DNA from: Exophiala sp. HKRS030
Taxonomy: Eukaryota > Ascomycota > Eurotiomycetes > Chaetothyriales > Herpotrichiellaceae
DNA length: 64,000 nt
Direction of reading: 5' to 3'
NCBI GenBank assembly: GCA_023897205.1
Contig: JAHWDD010000018.1
Span: forward strand, 106,997-170,996
The notes below the pieces were generated by a model. It did not search any database, was not told the DNA's origin, and saw nothing but the letters and a program-made list of their open reading frames with translations. A program made the position numbers and the translations under genes. This document shows positions 11,816-21,775 of this stretch, in pieces; positions within the stretch are counted from its first letter, which is position 1; every line of letters starts with the position of its first letter.

Positions 11816-13619
11816 TGACTCACGTGATATTTGGGAACAGCGACAACTCTGGAAAGAGGTGGGAGGTGCCGTTCCGGGGGAGGTCGAAATTCAATGCGTT
11901 ACAGGGTTTTCTGGGGCATGGCATAGTACTTGCAAATAATTATTACGCAAAATCAAGATTTCGACTCCAAGAATTGCCGGTTATTATATCCTTACTGTCA
12001 CCCAAAAGGAACGAATCCAATCAGGAATGTCCAGGGTGATTAATTGTGGATTCTGGAAATAGACTCCGAGCGGAGACACAAGTACGAACGTGCACACGTG
12101 CTAAAATCAGAGAACAGGAGACTTGCTCTTGGACACCCCTAGCAGGTGAAAGAGCAGATGAAATCCATAGGCTCGTTTGTAATATATCCGGTAGGACACA
12201 AAACTGCCCATACATCAAAGCTGACAATTCTTTGAACACTTCATCCAGGAACTCCATTAGCACTCCTCGACTAGCTCGGCCCCAGCACGAACATGGCATG
12301 TCTTCTCGGAGGTGGAGGAGAGGGCAGAGGAGGTCTTCTATCAGGGTACAAGATCAATTGTCTATCCCGTGTCTCCAACCGTTGTTGACATGTAGTGTAG
12401 TATTACCAACACTCTTAATTCCACAACGAAAGGATTACCTATCGTACGGTCTCCAGACAAGGGATTCCAGTTATCGAGCTGACGTATCGACCAGGTCGGC
12501 GGGATTACAGAACGTCTTCTACATTCTGTTGACAATGTAACTGACGGTTTGCCCATTGCAGGTTTCTCCAGTGCAAGCCGTCGCAGCATATGCTAACCAG
12601 GACATCAGGTCGGCGTGCCTGACGGGGGAAAGAAACCTGCCCAAGCGCAGCAGCCTCAAGCCACCGCTCAGGGTCAGGACCTAGAAGCGGCCGCCCTGGC
12701 GAAGAAGAAGAAATTACACGAGATGAAGAGCGACAACTGGCACTCGAGATGGAAGAAATGGAAATGGACGGCAAATAGGGAGCCCGAGAGGAAGGACTGA
12801 GATATACTAGTTAATCAAATCCAAAGCAAAGATCTCCTATCCTCTGCGAGTAACGAGGCTAAATGATATCTTCAAGGCCTATTAAATTCAGTTACAGTGG
12901 CAGTGTAGTCAACAACCTGAATCCGAAGACATTGTATCAACTTCGACCTCAACCCCATCTTGTTGTTACGAGTCACTCCCACGCTAGGTGTCACAACACG
13001 TAGGGTATATTGCCCATGTGGGAAATGGGGAAAGGTTATTTCAATGAGAGAACGAGTAGAGTCCAAGCAGAAGCGGAAGATACCAACCGAGATCACGTCC
13101 CGGCTTCTTCCCCGCTCCTCTGCCCCTGCGCTTCCTCTTCCGGAAGTAAAGTCCACCAGTCATATTCCCCCAAGGCTAGGCCGCGTACATATACCCGTCT
13201 CTTCCTTTTGGGATCCAGCATGCATAGGTAATGACGGCACAAATGCCGAGAAAATGTATGGGCGGCATGTGAAAACGAAGCCACCTGCTGACACAATGGC
13301 CGATTCCGCTCAAAATCTGGATTTTGGACATTTCTAGTGGGTTCGGACTATACTCTCCATCTTTCCCTTTCCATAGGAAAGTGATGTAATTGTACAAGCT
13401 CCGGCGCCCAAGGAGAGTGTTATTGCGTTCAATCTGAAGAGGTGGCGCTCTCAGGTGATTGCATTGCGATAAGGGATCTTTCCGAATGACCATATCGCGG
13501 TCCACGTGCCACACTAGTCGGGCTCTGGGGATACGTGAAGTTTCACTCTCAATGTTGTAAACTTTCCATGAGAATCTTTAGCACGCCCTTGCAAATATCA
13601 CTACAAGTAACTGAAAGGG
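11816..13619. other. intergenic, nothing firmly recognised
   Basis: 1.8 kb between the copia remnant and the trehalose gene. A short lysine-rich frame at 12615–12800 and an acidic one overlapping it have no family match I can name. The GTGTCACAAC-flanked stretch from about 12990 has the feel of an old LTR, but no partner copy was found. Confidence 0.45.
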
Positions 13620-14866
13620 ATGAGCGACCAAGATCACACCCCTACCGCCTTTGTGGTGTCAAACCGACTTCCCATCACAATCCATCAGTTAGGCGATAAG
13701 CAATACGATTTCGTACCATCAAATGGTGGCTTGGTTGGAGCCCTCCATGCCCTCTCGCAATCTACAAATTTCAAGTGGTATGGCTGGCCAGGCGTCGAAG
13801 TACCAGAGCAGGACCAGCAGCTGGTCAAAGAGGAATTATCGAAGAGAGACGCCGTTCCTGTGTTTTTGGGGAATCAGTTAGCGGACAAACATTACAATGG
13901 ATTTTCAAGTCCTGCGACTCCTTCATAAGCCAAGGCGTGATGATGCTAACTTGGATCCCAGACAAGATTCTTTGGCCTCTATTTCATTACCAAATGCACG
14001 AAATCCGCCTCAGCCACCCGGACTGGGAAGCTTACCAAGAGGTGAATCGCTACTTCGCCGAAGCTCTACTTCCCGAACTGAGAGCCGGAGACGCTGTGTG
14101 GATACAAGACTACCACCTTTTATTATTGCCCTCATTCCTACGCCAAGCCCTGAACAGGTGCAAGAAGGATGTGAAGATAGGATTCTTCTTACACACCGTT
14201 TTCCCAAGTAGCGACTTCTTGAGGATTTTGCCGGTGAGAGAGGGCATTCTAGGCGGGCTTCTAAACTGTGATCTTGTTGGATTTCATAATTCTGACTATA
14301 CTGACCACTTCCTGCAAAGCTGCCAGAAGACTATGTACGCGTGCCGAAACTTTTGAGGTCAAAATTGGATGCTGACACTGGCATTCAGGCGCTTGGAGGT
14401 TTCTAACTGTGAGGTCAAGTATGAAGGCCGATCCGTCAGAGTTATTACTTGTCCTATCGGGATAGACCCAGAAGAATTTCATGCAAGACTCAACCTTCCG
14501 AAGGTCCAAGATCGTATCAAAGTACTCCACAAGAGATATGAAGNNNNNNNNNNNNNNNNNNNNNNNNNNNNNNNNNNNNNNNNNNNNNNNNNNNNNNNNN
14601 NNNNNNNNNNNNNNNNNNNNNNNNNNNNNNNNNNNNNNNNNNNTACGGACAAGTTTTCAAAGGCCATCCACCAGGCCGTCACGATGGACGAAGAGGAAAA
14701 ACGTCAGAGGTTCAACCAGTTACAATCGTTTGTTATGAGAAACACAAGGTGACAAAACCTCACCCAAAAATTTGAGACATCTTTACTAATTGTATGTCGC
14801 CGTAGCCAACGATGGGGACAGACGTTCCTTGACGCACTGCAGAACACAGGGAGAACACATATATGA
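13620..14866 (+). CDS. alpha,alpha-trehalose-phosphate synthase (UDP-forming), GT20
   Basis: This enzyme makes trehalose-6-phosphate from UDP-glucose and glucose-6-phosphate in the cytosol. Exons: 13620–13908; 13962–14334; 14389–gap; gap–14748; 14806–14866. Introns are 53, 54 and 57 nt with branch points TGCTAAC, TGCTGAC and TTACTAAT. The first donor is a weak GTCCTG. Motifs: V-V-S-N-R-L-P, S-N-G-G-L-V-G-A-L, W-Y-G-W-P-G, W-P-L-F-H-Y, W-I-Q-D-Y-H-L-L-L-L-P, K-I-G-F-F-L-H-T-V-F-P-S, C-D-L-V-G-F-H, P-I-G-I-D-P, and after the gap A-I-H-Q-A-V-T-M and R-W-G-Q-T-F. All reading phases agree. The central GT-B half with the UDP-glucose site falls in the 100-N gap. Because this copy diverges from the usual housekeeping sequence, it may be a paralogue. 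Confidence 0.92.
14544..14643. other. assembly gap (100 N)
   Basis: One hundred Ns inside the trehalose-phosphate synthase coding region. The flanks (H-K-R-Y-E before, D-K-F-S-K-A-I-H after) are normally about 170 residues apart in this family, so the real gap is probably near 500 bp. Confidence 0.95.
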
Positions 14867-15133
14867 CAGACCCAGCGGCGAAAATGTTGCCAAAAGCATG
14901 TCTAGGCTTGGACAAGTGCAAGAGGGCCTACTGGTCAAGTTCGCACAATGATAAGGTGTTATCTATGAGACGATGACTAGGGACAAATACAGGAGGAATC
15001 ATACAAATTGCGATCATTACCGAGATTTTGTAACGGGTAAAAACGCATTGACCATTGACTAGGTCTGGTGAACCTATAGTCTCTTGTGTGAAGAGAACCC
15101 TCCCTCTGTCTACGAGTCTTGGACCTGGTTTTC

Positions 15134-15403
15134 TTAGGTGGATTTTGCTTGTGGTGCTAGAACCACGAACCAACGCGATCGCACGGCAGCTTGCGATCGT
15201 TCGGGAAATCGATCGAAGATCCACGACCACGATTTTTCCAGACGCCTCCATTCTGACAAGTTGTTATCCTCATCTACCGTCCAATGGCCTCGCTTCTTAG
15301 GTCGGGAGTCCGTTTCGACTTCGCTTGGACAAAATTCGCTGCTCGCGTCTGAATCGGGTGACCATCTTCCTCTCCTCCTAGTCCGGTCTCGTTTCCAGAT
15401 CAT
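15134..15403 (-). CDS. Myb/SANT-like DNA-binding protein, small
   Basis: This 89-residue frame starts at ATG 15403. After a basic, Ser/Asp-rich N-terminus it has one Myb-like repeat: G-H-W-T-V-D-E-D-N-N-L-S-E-W, then W-S-W-I-F-D-R-F-P-E-R-S, then A-A-V-R-S-R-W. Trp spacing and the E-D pair fit the fungal W-T-x-x-E-D...F-P-x-R-T...V-x-x-R-W form. It reads divergently from the hypothetical gene at 15498, 94 bp away. It could be the first exon of a longer gene, but the stop at 15134 comes just after the domain. It probably binds DNA; the target is unknown. Confidence 0.6.
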   Translation of the reverse strand: MIWKRDRTRRRGRWSPDSDASSEFCPSEVETDSRPKKRGHWTVDEDNNLSEWRRLEKSWSWIFDRFPERSQAAVRSRWFVVLAPQAKST

Positions 15404-15497
15404 CCATACCGCTAGTATGTAAGAGTAGCTACCTCAACGGAGTCCTTATTCCGTCCAAAGGATTCAGGGCGACTCTCATCCTCTTTCCATCTAAAAC

Positions 15498-16139
15498 ATG
15501 TCCAACGGTCAGTATAATTTTCGCTTCCTACACGAGGCTGTCGCTGCTAGAAATACCTACAGTTTCAGTGGAAGAAAAAGCGATGATAGCTTCAGATCGC
15601 CTACCGAGCTTGATTTTCAAAGTCTCCTGCCATCCACAACGGCGTCTTCATTTTCACGAAGTTTCGACGTCTTCAGAGACGGCTCCCCACTTCTGGGTAT
15701 GCTGCCCTGTGAATACGAAGTCAACCTGGCCAGTCGCGTTAAAACTGAAGAGGGAGTGGCCCGATCTCTGTCAAGGCCAGTCCCAAGACCTTTACAACAA
15801 TATCGACATATCAACAGCCGTCTAGAGCCAATGATACACCACTCCTATGCCGGTCGTATTGATCAGGAAGGCTACTGTTTCGATGGTCTAGCACAGCGCA
15901 GATCTTCTTATCCCCAAATAGAGACCATCTCCACCAATTTCAGAGCAGAGATACTGGAAGAAGCTCATCTCCGCGACCAGACGCGGTTGAATATGATATC
16001 AATGGATATACTCGATGGAAGATTTATGGTTACAGTCATGGAAAGTCTTGAAGAATATCGGCAACTCGAATGGGCAAGAGAAATGCTCATAGTCTACCGA
16101 GAAGAATGTTCTCAGATGTGCCTAAGGCCGACTATATAG
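15498..16139 (+). CDS. hypothetical protein, 213 aa
   Basis: An uninterrupted frame with a good start context (AAAACATGTCC), placed head-to-head with the Myb-like gene. It is Ser/Arg-rich in the N-terminal half and helical and acidic toward the end (E-I-L-E-E-A-H-L-R-D, then M-E-S-L-E-E-Y-R-Q-L-E-W-A-R-E). No signal peptide, membrane segment or known motif is visible. Shared control with the Myb-like gene is possible. It may extend through splicing beyond 16139. I do not recognise the family. Confidence 0.5.
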   Translation: MSNGQYNFRFLHEAVAARNTYSFSGRKSDDSFRSPTELDFQSLLPSTTASSFSRSFDVFRDGSPLLGMLPCEYEVNLASRVKTEEGVARSLSRPVPRPLQQYRHINSRLEPMIHHSYAGRIDQEGYCFDGLAQRRSSYPQIETISTNFRAEILEEAHLRDQTRLNMISMDILDGRFMVTVMESLEEYRQLEWAREMLIVYREECSQMCLRPTI

Positions 16140-16820
16140 TGTGGGGCCTGTTTGGCAAAGAAGTTCCATCTTCCAGCGCTTCGTGGAGAAATGAGCTAGA
16201 GAAGGTTGCCGCAAGACCTATCGTAGACGTCATGTCGAGAATCTGGTACCCGCGACATCGCCACCAGAGCCGCGCAAATCAGCGGAGCCAGGAAAGTGAG
16301 AATACCCGCTAGATCATGCCGTGGTCGAAGGATGTGCAGTTGGCCAGAAAAAACAAGCTGAGATATCCCACGCTCGAAAAGGCCCTGCTTGCTGTGCTGG
16401 CTCGGAAAACTGCGCCAACCATGTAGCAGAAAACGAAGATCGGACTGCGTGCAGACCTTTGATCTCATCTCTCATGGGTCTAATCTCAGTCATGATCTGC
16501 CCTCACTGAACCAATCTATCCTCACTGGATGTTTATTGATATTTGCGTACACTTCTCACGTTCTAAATCTCTGAAGCAAAAGTTAGGTGAACAGCCGCAA
16601 AGTTAGAGTGTACCATCCAACGTAGTGGTAGATTCAGAAACGGAACAGAAGCGAAAGAAGGATTTCGGTGAAGGACAATTGGATGCTCCTGTCAATTTCC
16701 AGGCGAGAGTGAGGAGAAAAGTGAACGATTCTACCAGAGTGGCGTGGAGTGTTAATCGGTGGCCTGATATTAGAACCTCCAACACATACAAATTGATATC
16801 CAACACAAGAACTTGTTCAC
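16140..16820. other. intergenic between convergent genes
   Basis: 680 bp between two genes that point at each other; should hold both 3' untranslated regions. No feature recognised. Confidence 0.5.
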
Positions 16821-18290
16821 TCATGCTTCTCTGTTCGTTCCTCCCCCTCTGCCACCCCAAATCTCGAGTCTCGGTGTGAAACTTTGAAAGCCGACGACAA
16901 AGTCATATGTTTGTCTGGCATTCTCCTTCGATTCTAACTTGCCAACAGCTCCCATGAAAGCGTTGCCCTCGCCACCTAAGTAGAGGCTATTTTCCACAAA
17001 TGGCATGTCTACCACCTCCGCTACTCTGGTTTCCCCGCGGAACTTAATTCTTACTTTGATCCCTTTTATATTCCACCCTAGGCTCACCATTCCCATCGCG
17101 ATATTGACTCCTCCCAAGCTCGGACTCGGTCCTCCGCTTGTGACATTCCCGATCACCTCCTGTGGATCGTCCAGATCAACGATTTGTGCCCCTTCTCGCG
17201 CCGCAAGGCCCGGTTCCACAACCAAGCCAACTAGTTGCGCGGAGATGGTATCCGGTCTGGAGAGCTGGGAGATTATAAGCTCACGCCCATTGAATGCTGG
17301 GGAATGATCTAATCGACGGTCTTCGGGTATCATCCAGCTCAGCCCAGCTTGAGGAGGCGTAGTCACAGGGTCGATATCATGTCCGTACAGACACAATCCA
17401 GCCTCAAGACGCAAAGAGTCCTTCACCCTCAGGCTTGCCCAGCGGCACGCCTGGGGGTCGGAAGTAATGGCGTTAGCGATGGATGTAACTAGTGCGGTAC
17501 CAGGGCCCCTTTCAGGAGGGATTGATATCTCGAATCCATCTTCGCCGGTGTAGCCAGTGCGCGACACTAGAAGAGAAGGTGTGGTAAAACCCTCCATGCG
17601 AAGGTGAAGTTGAAGCCAGCGCGAGTGACCGAAGTACAGGGTTGAAAGGGATGAGTCTGGCTCCGGATCATCCCCGTCAGAGAAAATCATTGATTCAAGT
17701 ATTGCAGAAGACAATGGCCCTTGTATGGACAGAAGGGAGTAGTTTTCAAGCACATTCCAATCAACGGCGTTCTTGGTTGCGCATTTTGAGGAGATGAATC
17801 GAGAAAGCTGGGATCGTAGGAAAGATAGATCGGAATCGTGGCACCTGGAGTTCGTCACCAAGTAGAAGGACGCATTGCCAAGACGTGTGACGACGACGTC
17901 GTCCACCATTCCGCCCTCTAAGGAGAGGAGGCAAGACAATATTGACGAGTGTTTGGTCAGCTTGTTGATCTCACCGGGTGTGATAGTCATGAGGAATTCT
18001 TCAGCTAGGGGTCCGGAGATGGTATGTTGGACCATGTCCGAAACATCGAAGAGTGATGCATGGGAGCGGGTCCATTTGTGCGATTCCGAATGGCTTTGAT
18101 GCAGATATCCAGCAGGCATGGAGTCGTTGGAAGAAGGAATCGCTTCAGCTCCTAGCTTCCTGTGCACATCGTTGAAAGGCATGGGCATTACTGCTGAGGT
18201 ACTCGAGGACCTCCGGAAATGGAGATATTGACGTTGCCTAAATGAACTCACAAGAACTTGAAAGCGACCTGATCCCGAGTGTCTGATCAT
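16821..18290 (-). CDS. GCV1: aminomethyltransferase, glycine cleavage system T protein, mitochondrial
   Basis: Transfers the aminomethyl carbon from the H protein to tetrahydrofolate and releases ammonia; acts in the mitochondrial matrix. It is a single exon of 489 codons starting at ATG 18290. The first ~40 residues are Arg/Ser-rich without acids, a good presequence. Conserved blocks in order: S-L-F-D-V-S-D-M, G-G-M-V-D-D-V-V-V-T-R (with the catalytic Asp), S-R-T-G-Y-T-G-E-D-G-F-E-I, D-S-L-R-L-E-A-G-L-C-L-Y-G-H-D-I-D (folate pocket), and V-T-S-G-G-P-S-P...N-I-A-M-G near the C-terminus. The tail after V-V-D-M-P-F-V is about 45 residues longer than I would expect and ends Gly-rich. No frame damage is visible; this is one of the cleanest genes in the window. 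Confidence 0.95.
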   Translation of the reverse strand: MIRHSGSGRFQVLVSSFRQRQYLHFRRSSSTSAVMPMPFNDVHRKLGAEAIPSSNDSMPAGYLHQSHSESHKWTRSHASLFDVSDMVQHTISGPLAEEFLMTITPGEINKLTKHSSILSCLLSLEGGMVDDVVVTRLGNASFYLVTNSRCHDSDLSFLRSQLSRFISSKCATKNAVDWNVLENYSLLSIQGPLSSAILESMIFSDGDDPEPDSSLSTLYFGHSRWLQLHLRMEGFTTPSLLVSRTGYTGEDGFEISIPPERGPGTALVTSIANAITSDPQACRWASLRVKDSLRLEAGLCLYGHDIDPVTTPPQAGLSWMIPEDRRLDHSPAFNGRELIISQLSRPDTISAQLVGLVVEPGLAAREGAQIVDLDDPQEVIGNVTSGGPSPSLGGVNIAMGMVSLGWNIKGIKVRIKFRGETRVAEVVDMPFVENSLYLGGEGNAFMGAVGKLESKENARQTYDFVVGFQSFTPRLEIWGGRGGGTNREA

Positions 18291-19030
18291 AACGCAAATG
18301 AGGCCTTAGCCACTGATTGAGCCTAGACGCCTTAGCTAGCAACGACGGTGTTGCCCATATACTGAGGGTCCGGATGACGATATATGTTCAATCGACAGGC
18401 TAGTTGTGTTCTTTGGCCATGGCTAGGGAAGCATGGATAGATGTCAATTATTAAGGAAAGTCTCCGGTTGAGGAGGTAAGCATCTGCAGTAGCTGGGCAG
18501 GAGTTGGCAGCAAACCCCTAGGCCCAGAGAGGATCAGTGCCTCATTGCATAGATCAGCCTAGAAGGATTTTAGTCTAAGGGCTGGATGCTTCTTACTCAA
18601 GAAGTCGCGCATCAGGTCACCTGCATTTTCCATTATCGTGTTTGGCCACACGAACCTTATAATAATTAGGCGACTTCTTGACCCAGGTTTCTGGGGACTT
18701 ACCTGGGTCCACATTTGGGGCCCGCCAATGACATCCCACAGAACTGCTGTGAGCACCTCCTGACGGCTTCCGTCGGTTGCCTGGTTTCGGGCTCGTTCTA
18801 GACCTCAGCAACTTGGGGTCATTTGATGGGAAATATGAACCTAACACAAATGGCCTCTCACAGCCGGGGTATGCAATACTCTATGTTGTCGACTCAAAAC
18901 CTATATCCGTTCGATTTCTTTCTTAGGTCTTCCCGGGCCCTCTGGTTGCCCCTTGCTCTGTTAGGCGCGTCCTAGCTCAATCCAAACGCAGGGGAAGGAA
19001 CTGACGTCATTCATACCTTCCATCTAGGAC
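18291..19030. other. intergenic, nothing recognised
   Basis: 740 bp upstream of the T-protein gene; contains its promoter. Two short minus-strand frames have no recognisable content. Confidence 0.5.
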
Positions 19031-19315
19031 CTACCTTGGCGCCAGCAGCGGGTTTGGCCTTACTAACTGTTCCCGACTTGCGTCGTCCAGTTTTTGCCAT
19101 CGAGCGCCGACAAGCTTTGCAAGTTCAACAAAGGATGGATGCTGATCTGTTGGGTCTTCCCTGACCTTGTTGGAAAAGATCGCGCAGGCCGAAGCTGGGC
19201 GTTGCGGCACTCTTTCGTCGGGTCTAGCGCGACGCCAATACCTCCTGTTGCTCACAGGAGCGGACAAACCCCTCTCTGCGCTCGTAAATTCACCCTCGCC
19301 CACATCGGCTGACAC
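19031..19315 (-). pseudogene. HMG-box protein fragment
   Basis: Minus-strand frame with R-R-A-R-P-D-E-R-V-P-Q-R-P-A-S-A, then A-I-F-S-N-K-V-R-E-D, F-V-E-L-A-K-L-V-G-A-R-W-Q-K-L-D. This follows the HMG-box pattern of fungal nuclear proteins (R-P-P-S-A-Y-x-x-F-S-N-K...A-K-L-V-G-x-x-W). The usual Tyr after Ser-Ala is Cys here. After S-R-E-Q the expected basic helix is lost; a GTTAGT donor sits there, but no convincing next exon was found before 18900. Either one exon of a spliced gene or a relic. Confidence 0.55.
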
Positions 19316-21351
19316 GTCATTTCTTGTCCCTCTTTCTCCCTTTGGACGGTTGTCCTGGTTATGGCGATAGTCCTTGACCGCCCACTGAAGTTTCTTGCGT
19401 TGATGTTACTTCCTGGGAAAAATGGTGGGTTCGGTACAGACTCACTCTGCGATGGCCCAATTGGACACTCAGAGCTTTACGAGATGACCTTATCAGCCCG
19501 CCATGATGCTTTTCCAGCTGACTGGCCACCACTTTCTTGGGTATCCATCAAGATTTCCCAAGGGTCAAATCCCTCGCCCACAAATCCATCCAGGTACTGC
19601 GTAAGGCCCCAGAGCACCACGTAAGGCCAAATATCTGTCATAATGCGAGGACTTAGTTGTCATGGCCAGAATGTTGATAACTCTGTAAAGGCGCAGGAAG
19701 TAGCTTGGCGGGATTCTGTTCGCAAACTGCACGCGGCGGATTTGCGGAGCACTTCTACATAAAATCAAACGATATCCATGTGCTTGCTCATCAAGAACCC
19801 ACTGCGCGGGCTAAAATGCTCTCCATCTGAATATTTCAGCGATGGTTGATAGCGCTACCTTGGTTGGGGCTAAGATAATGTCTCGGCTTCCAGGTTGCAA
19901 ACCCGTATATGATTTGTTGGCTCTTCGCATCGCCGATCGGCTCAAATGATGCACCCCCCCGCCTCCTCTTTCACCGAGTAGAAATTGCGTGGAACTGGAA
20001 AATCGCTGAGGAATGTTCAGGGTCTTGGCCGAACTTTGGCACTGTCCCAAAATATTATCCGCCCAAAGGTAACGTCTTTCACACAGTTCAGTAGAGTCCT
20101 GTGCTGTAAATGTGGAAATATCAGGATCTCATAATCGCATGGTCTCCTTGATGGAAATAACTAACTCAAAGGACTATGGACCGTGGAGAGGGCTGCGCGA
20201 GTAAGTCAGCGCAGGCACCGCCGTAGTCGACGCCAATGCCAATCGGGTCGACGCGATGTGAGTCCGTGACAGGAAGCAATGTTTTGCTCATCAAGTCTAC
20301 GACGACTTCAATTGGGGGATATTTTAGCCCATCAAACCCTTCAGTCTACATGGACGCTCATTCAGATACCAATGACCGCGTTCGCACCGTTTATGATCTA
20401 CTGTTGATGATTCGGTCGCTCCGGGTTTGTTACCCCCCGTGGCATCCCCAACCACAGGGATTGATAGAGCTGCCATGCCTGCATTTGACCCTAGTGGAGT
20501 TCTGCTTTTAAGGAGCACCTCCTTCACCTGCCTCGCCAGCCGCGAAACCAGGCCTCCTGCTATCATTTCTGTACCAGATATCACGTCAGTAAACGTCATG
20601 GTGTCCTTGTAGCCAATTGCAGCAAACCTATCGATCCGGATATCGGCTGATGTTGGTCGATGAGACTTGGAACAATCCTCCCAGAAAGGAAATTGCGGTT
20701 ATCATTTCAGTTCAACTGGTCCAAACTAAGCAAAAACAGGAATGGCCGTTGAGGGAGGGTTTCTAAGAAGCAATTTGAACTCAGTCTTCGGGTTGTGCCA
20801 GGTTGTGCCGGAATCACCCTGGCGATGCCTATTTGCACAGTACCGAGCTTATGAGCCAGAAGAGATCGACTGTACGACACGTACTTGACCTCTGCCCATT
20901 TTTCTCCCTCAAAGCTGGGTCGGATGCATAGTTCGCCTCAAGATGGAAGTGCATTTCCGATCATCCGCAAGGAAAGATTCGAATGTCACGGCTTATGCCG
21001 ATCCGGATTTACCGGCTCATTCATCCGCGCATGCAATGGTCTACTGTAGATCTAGGCTCTGGCCGGATAAGGAAGCCACGACGTCAGGTTAGCTTTATTA
21101 TGTCTGTCTGGCAATGAAAATTTCACTTATATTAGTTAAGGTCAATTCCTCAACGATCTTCAGAGCGAAATCTAGGAAGGGTGAATTCATTCCGAGTCCA
21201 CTAACGCAACCCCACACCTGCCATAGCTTTTGGTCGGGATAAGTCATAAGGACGACCTATAAGCACACGAACTCGCAGGTAGTCTGGGAATAACAAGCGC
21301 CATTCTCATGTATATCTACTAGGACACTTAGAGCAGTGAATATACAATTCA
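19316..21351. other. gene-poor stretch with possible coding relics
   Basis: About 2 kb without a supported gene. Minus-strand fragments around 20170–20600 read smoothly for 30–50 codons in alternating frames (for example G-I-G-V-D-Y-G-G near 20230), which suggests an old broken gene, but I cannot name the family. Confidence 0.4.
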
Positions 21352-21775
21352 ATGTCCCAAAGGGTGGAGGACTCAAACGAGGTAAAGCAAGAGCGCCCCC
21401 AAATCCGAAATCTTTACTGACGCATATCTTATCAGGCCCCTACCGAGCGTGAAAGAGAGGTCTATGCACGGTACGGGACTTTACCCAAGCAAAATATCCT
21501 CCTACGTTCCCAGGTGAAAGTGAGTGAGTCACTGTTCATGGTTTCCGTCTTTATCAGGCTCCGTGTTTGAGTTTAACATTTTTCAGGAGCGCAAATTCTT
21601 CGACTCGGGCGATCTTGCAATCTCCAAAGCCACTGATGACTCCATGACTGGACATCCACGAACTGGAAAGCAGCATCCTATATCCGGCGAAATTCCTAAA
21701 CTCTCGTCACCGATGCCGGGTGATAGCAACGTACAGTCGCACGTAAATACTACGCACGACCAAAAACAAAAGTAA
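21352..21775 (+). CDS. igo1: endosulfine (Igo1/ENSA/ARPP19 family), three exons
   Basis: Small inhibitor of PP2A-B55 that becomes active when Greatwall/Rim15-type kinase phosphorylates the Ser in F-D-S-G-D; it acts in quiescence and mitotic entry. Exons 21352–21381, 21436–21513 and 21587–21775 join in phase 0 to give 98 residues; introns are 54 and 73 nt with ATCAG and TTCAG acceptors and a GTTTAAC branch in the second. Motifs: R-Y-G-T-L-P-K-Q-N (the Y-G-K-L-P block), E-R-K-F-F-D-S-G-D-L-A-I-S-K-A, then T-G-K-Q-H-P-I-S-G-E-I-P-K-L-S-S-P. The tail is hydrophilic and disordered, as in the family. The core is F-D-S-G-D-L rather than the near-universal F-D-S-G-D-Y. The coding exons are short, so the gene is easy to miss. 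Confidence 0.9.

Noticed and set aside
12615..12800. Small lysine-rich protein gene
   Set aside because: Simple-composition translation, no recognised motif, and overlapping frames look equally good.
12990..13300. Solo LTR beginning TGTCACAAC
   Set aside because: No second copy or matching end was found in the window, so it remains an impression only.
19031..19315. Mating-type HMG gene
   Set aside because: The box resembles general fungal HMG-box proteins, lacks the MAT1-2 context, and no APN2/SLA2 neighbours are present.
20170..20600. Hydantoinase or Hsp70-like gene suggested by G-I-G-V-D-Y-G-G
   Set aside because: The motif is short and the neighbouring frames do not continue into any family I can confirm.
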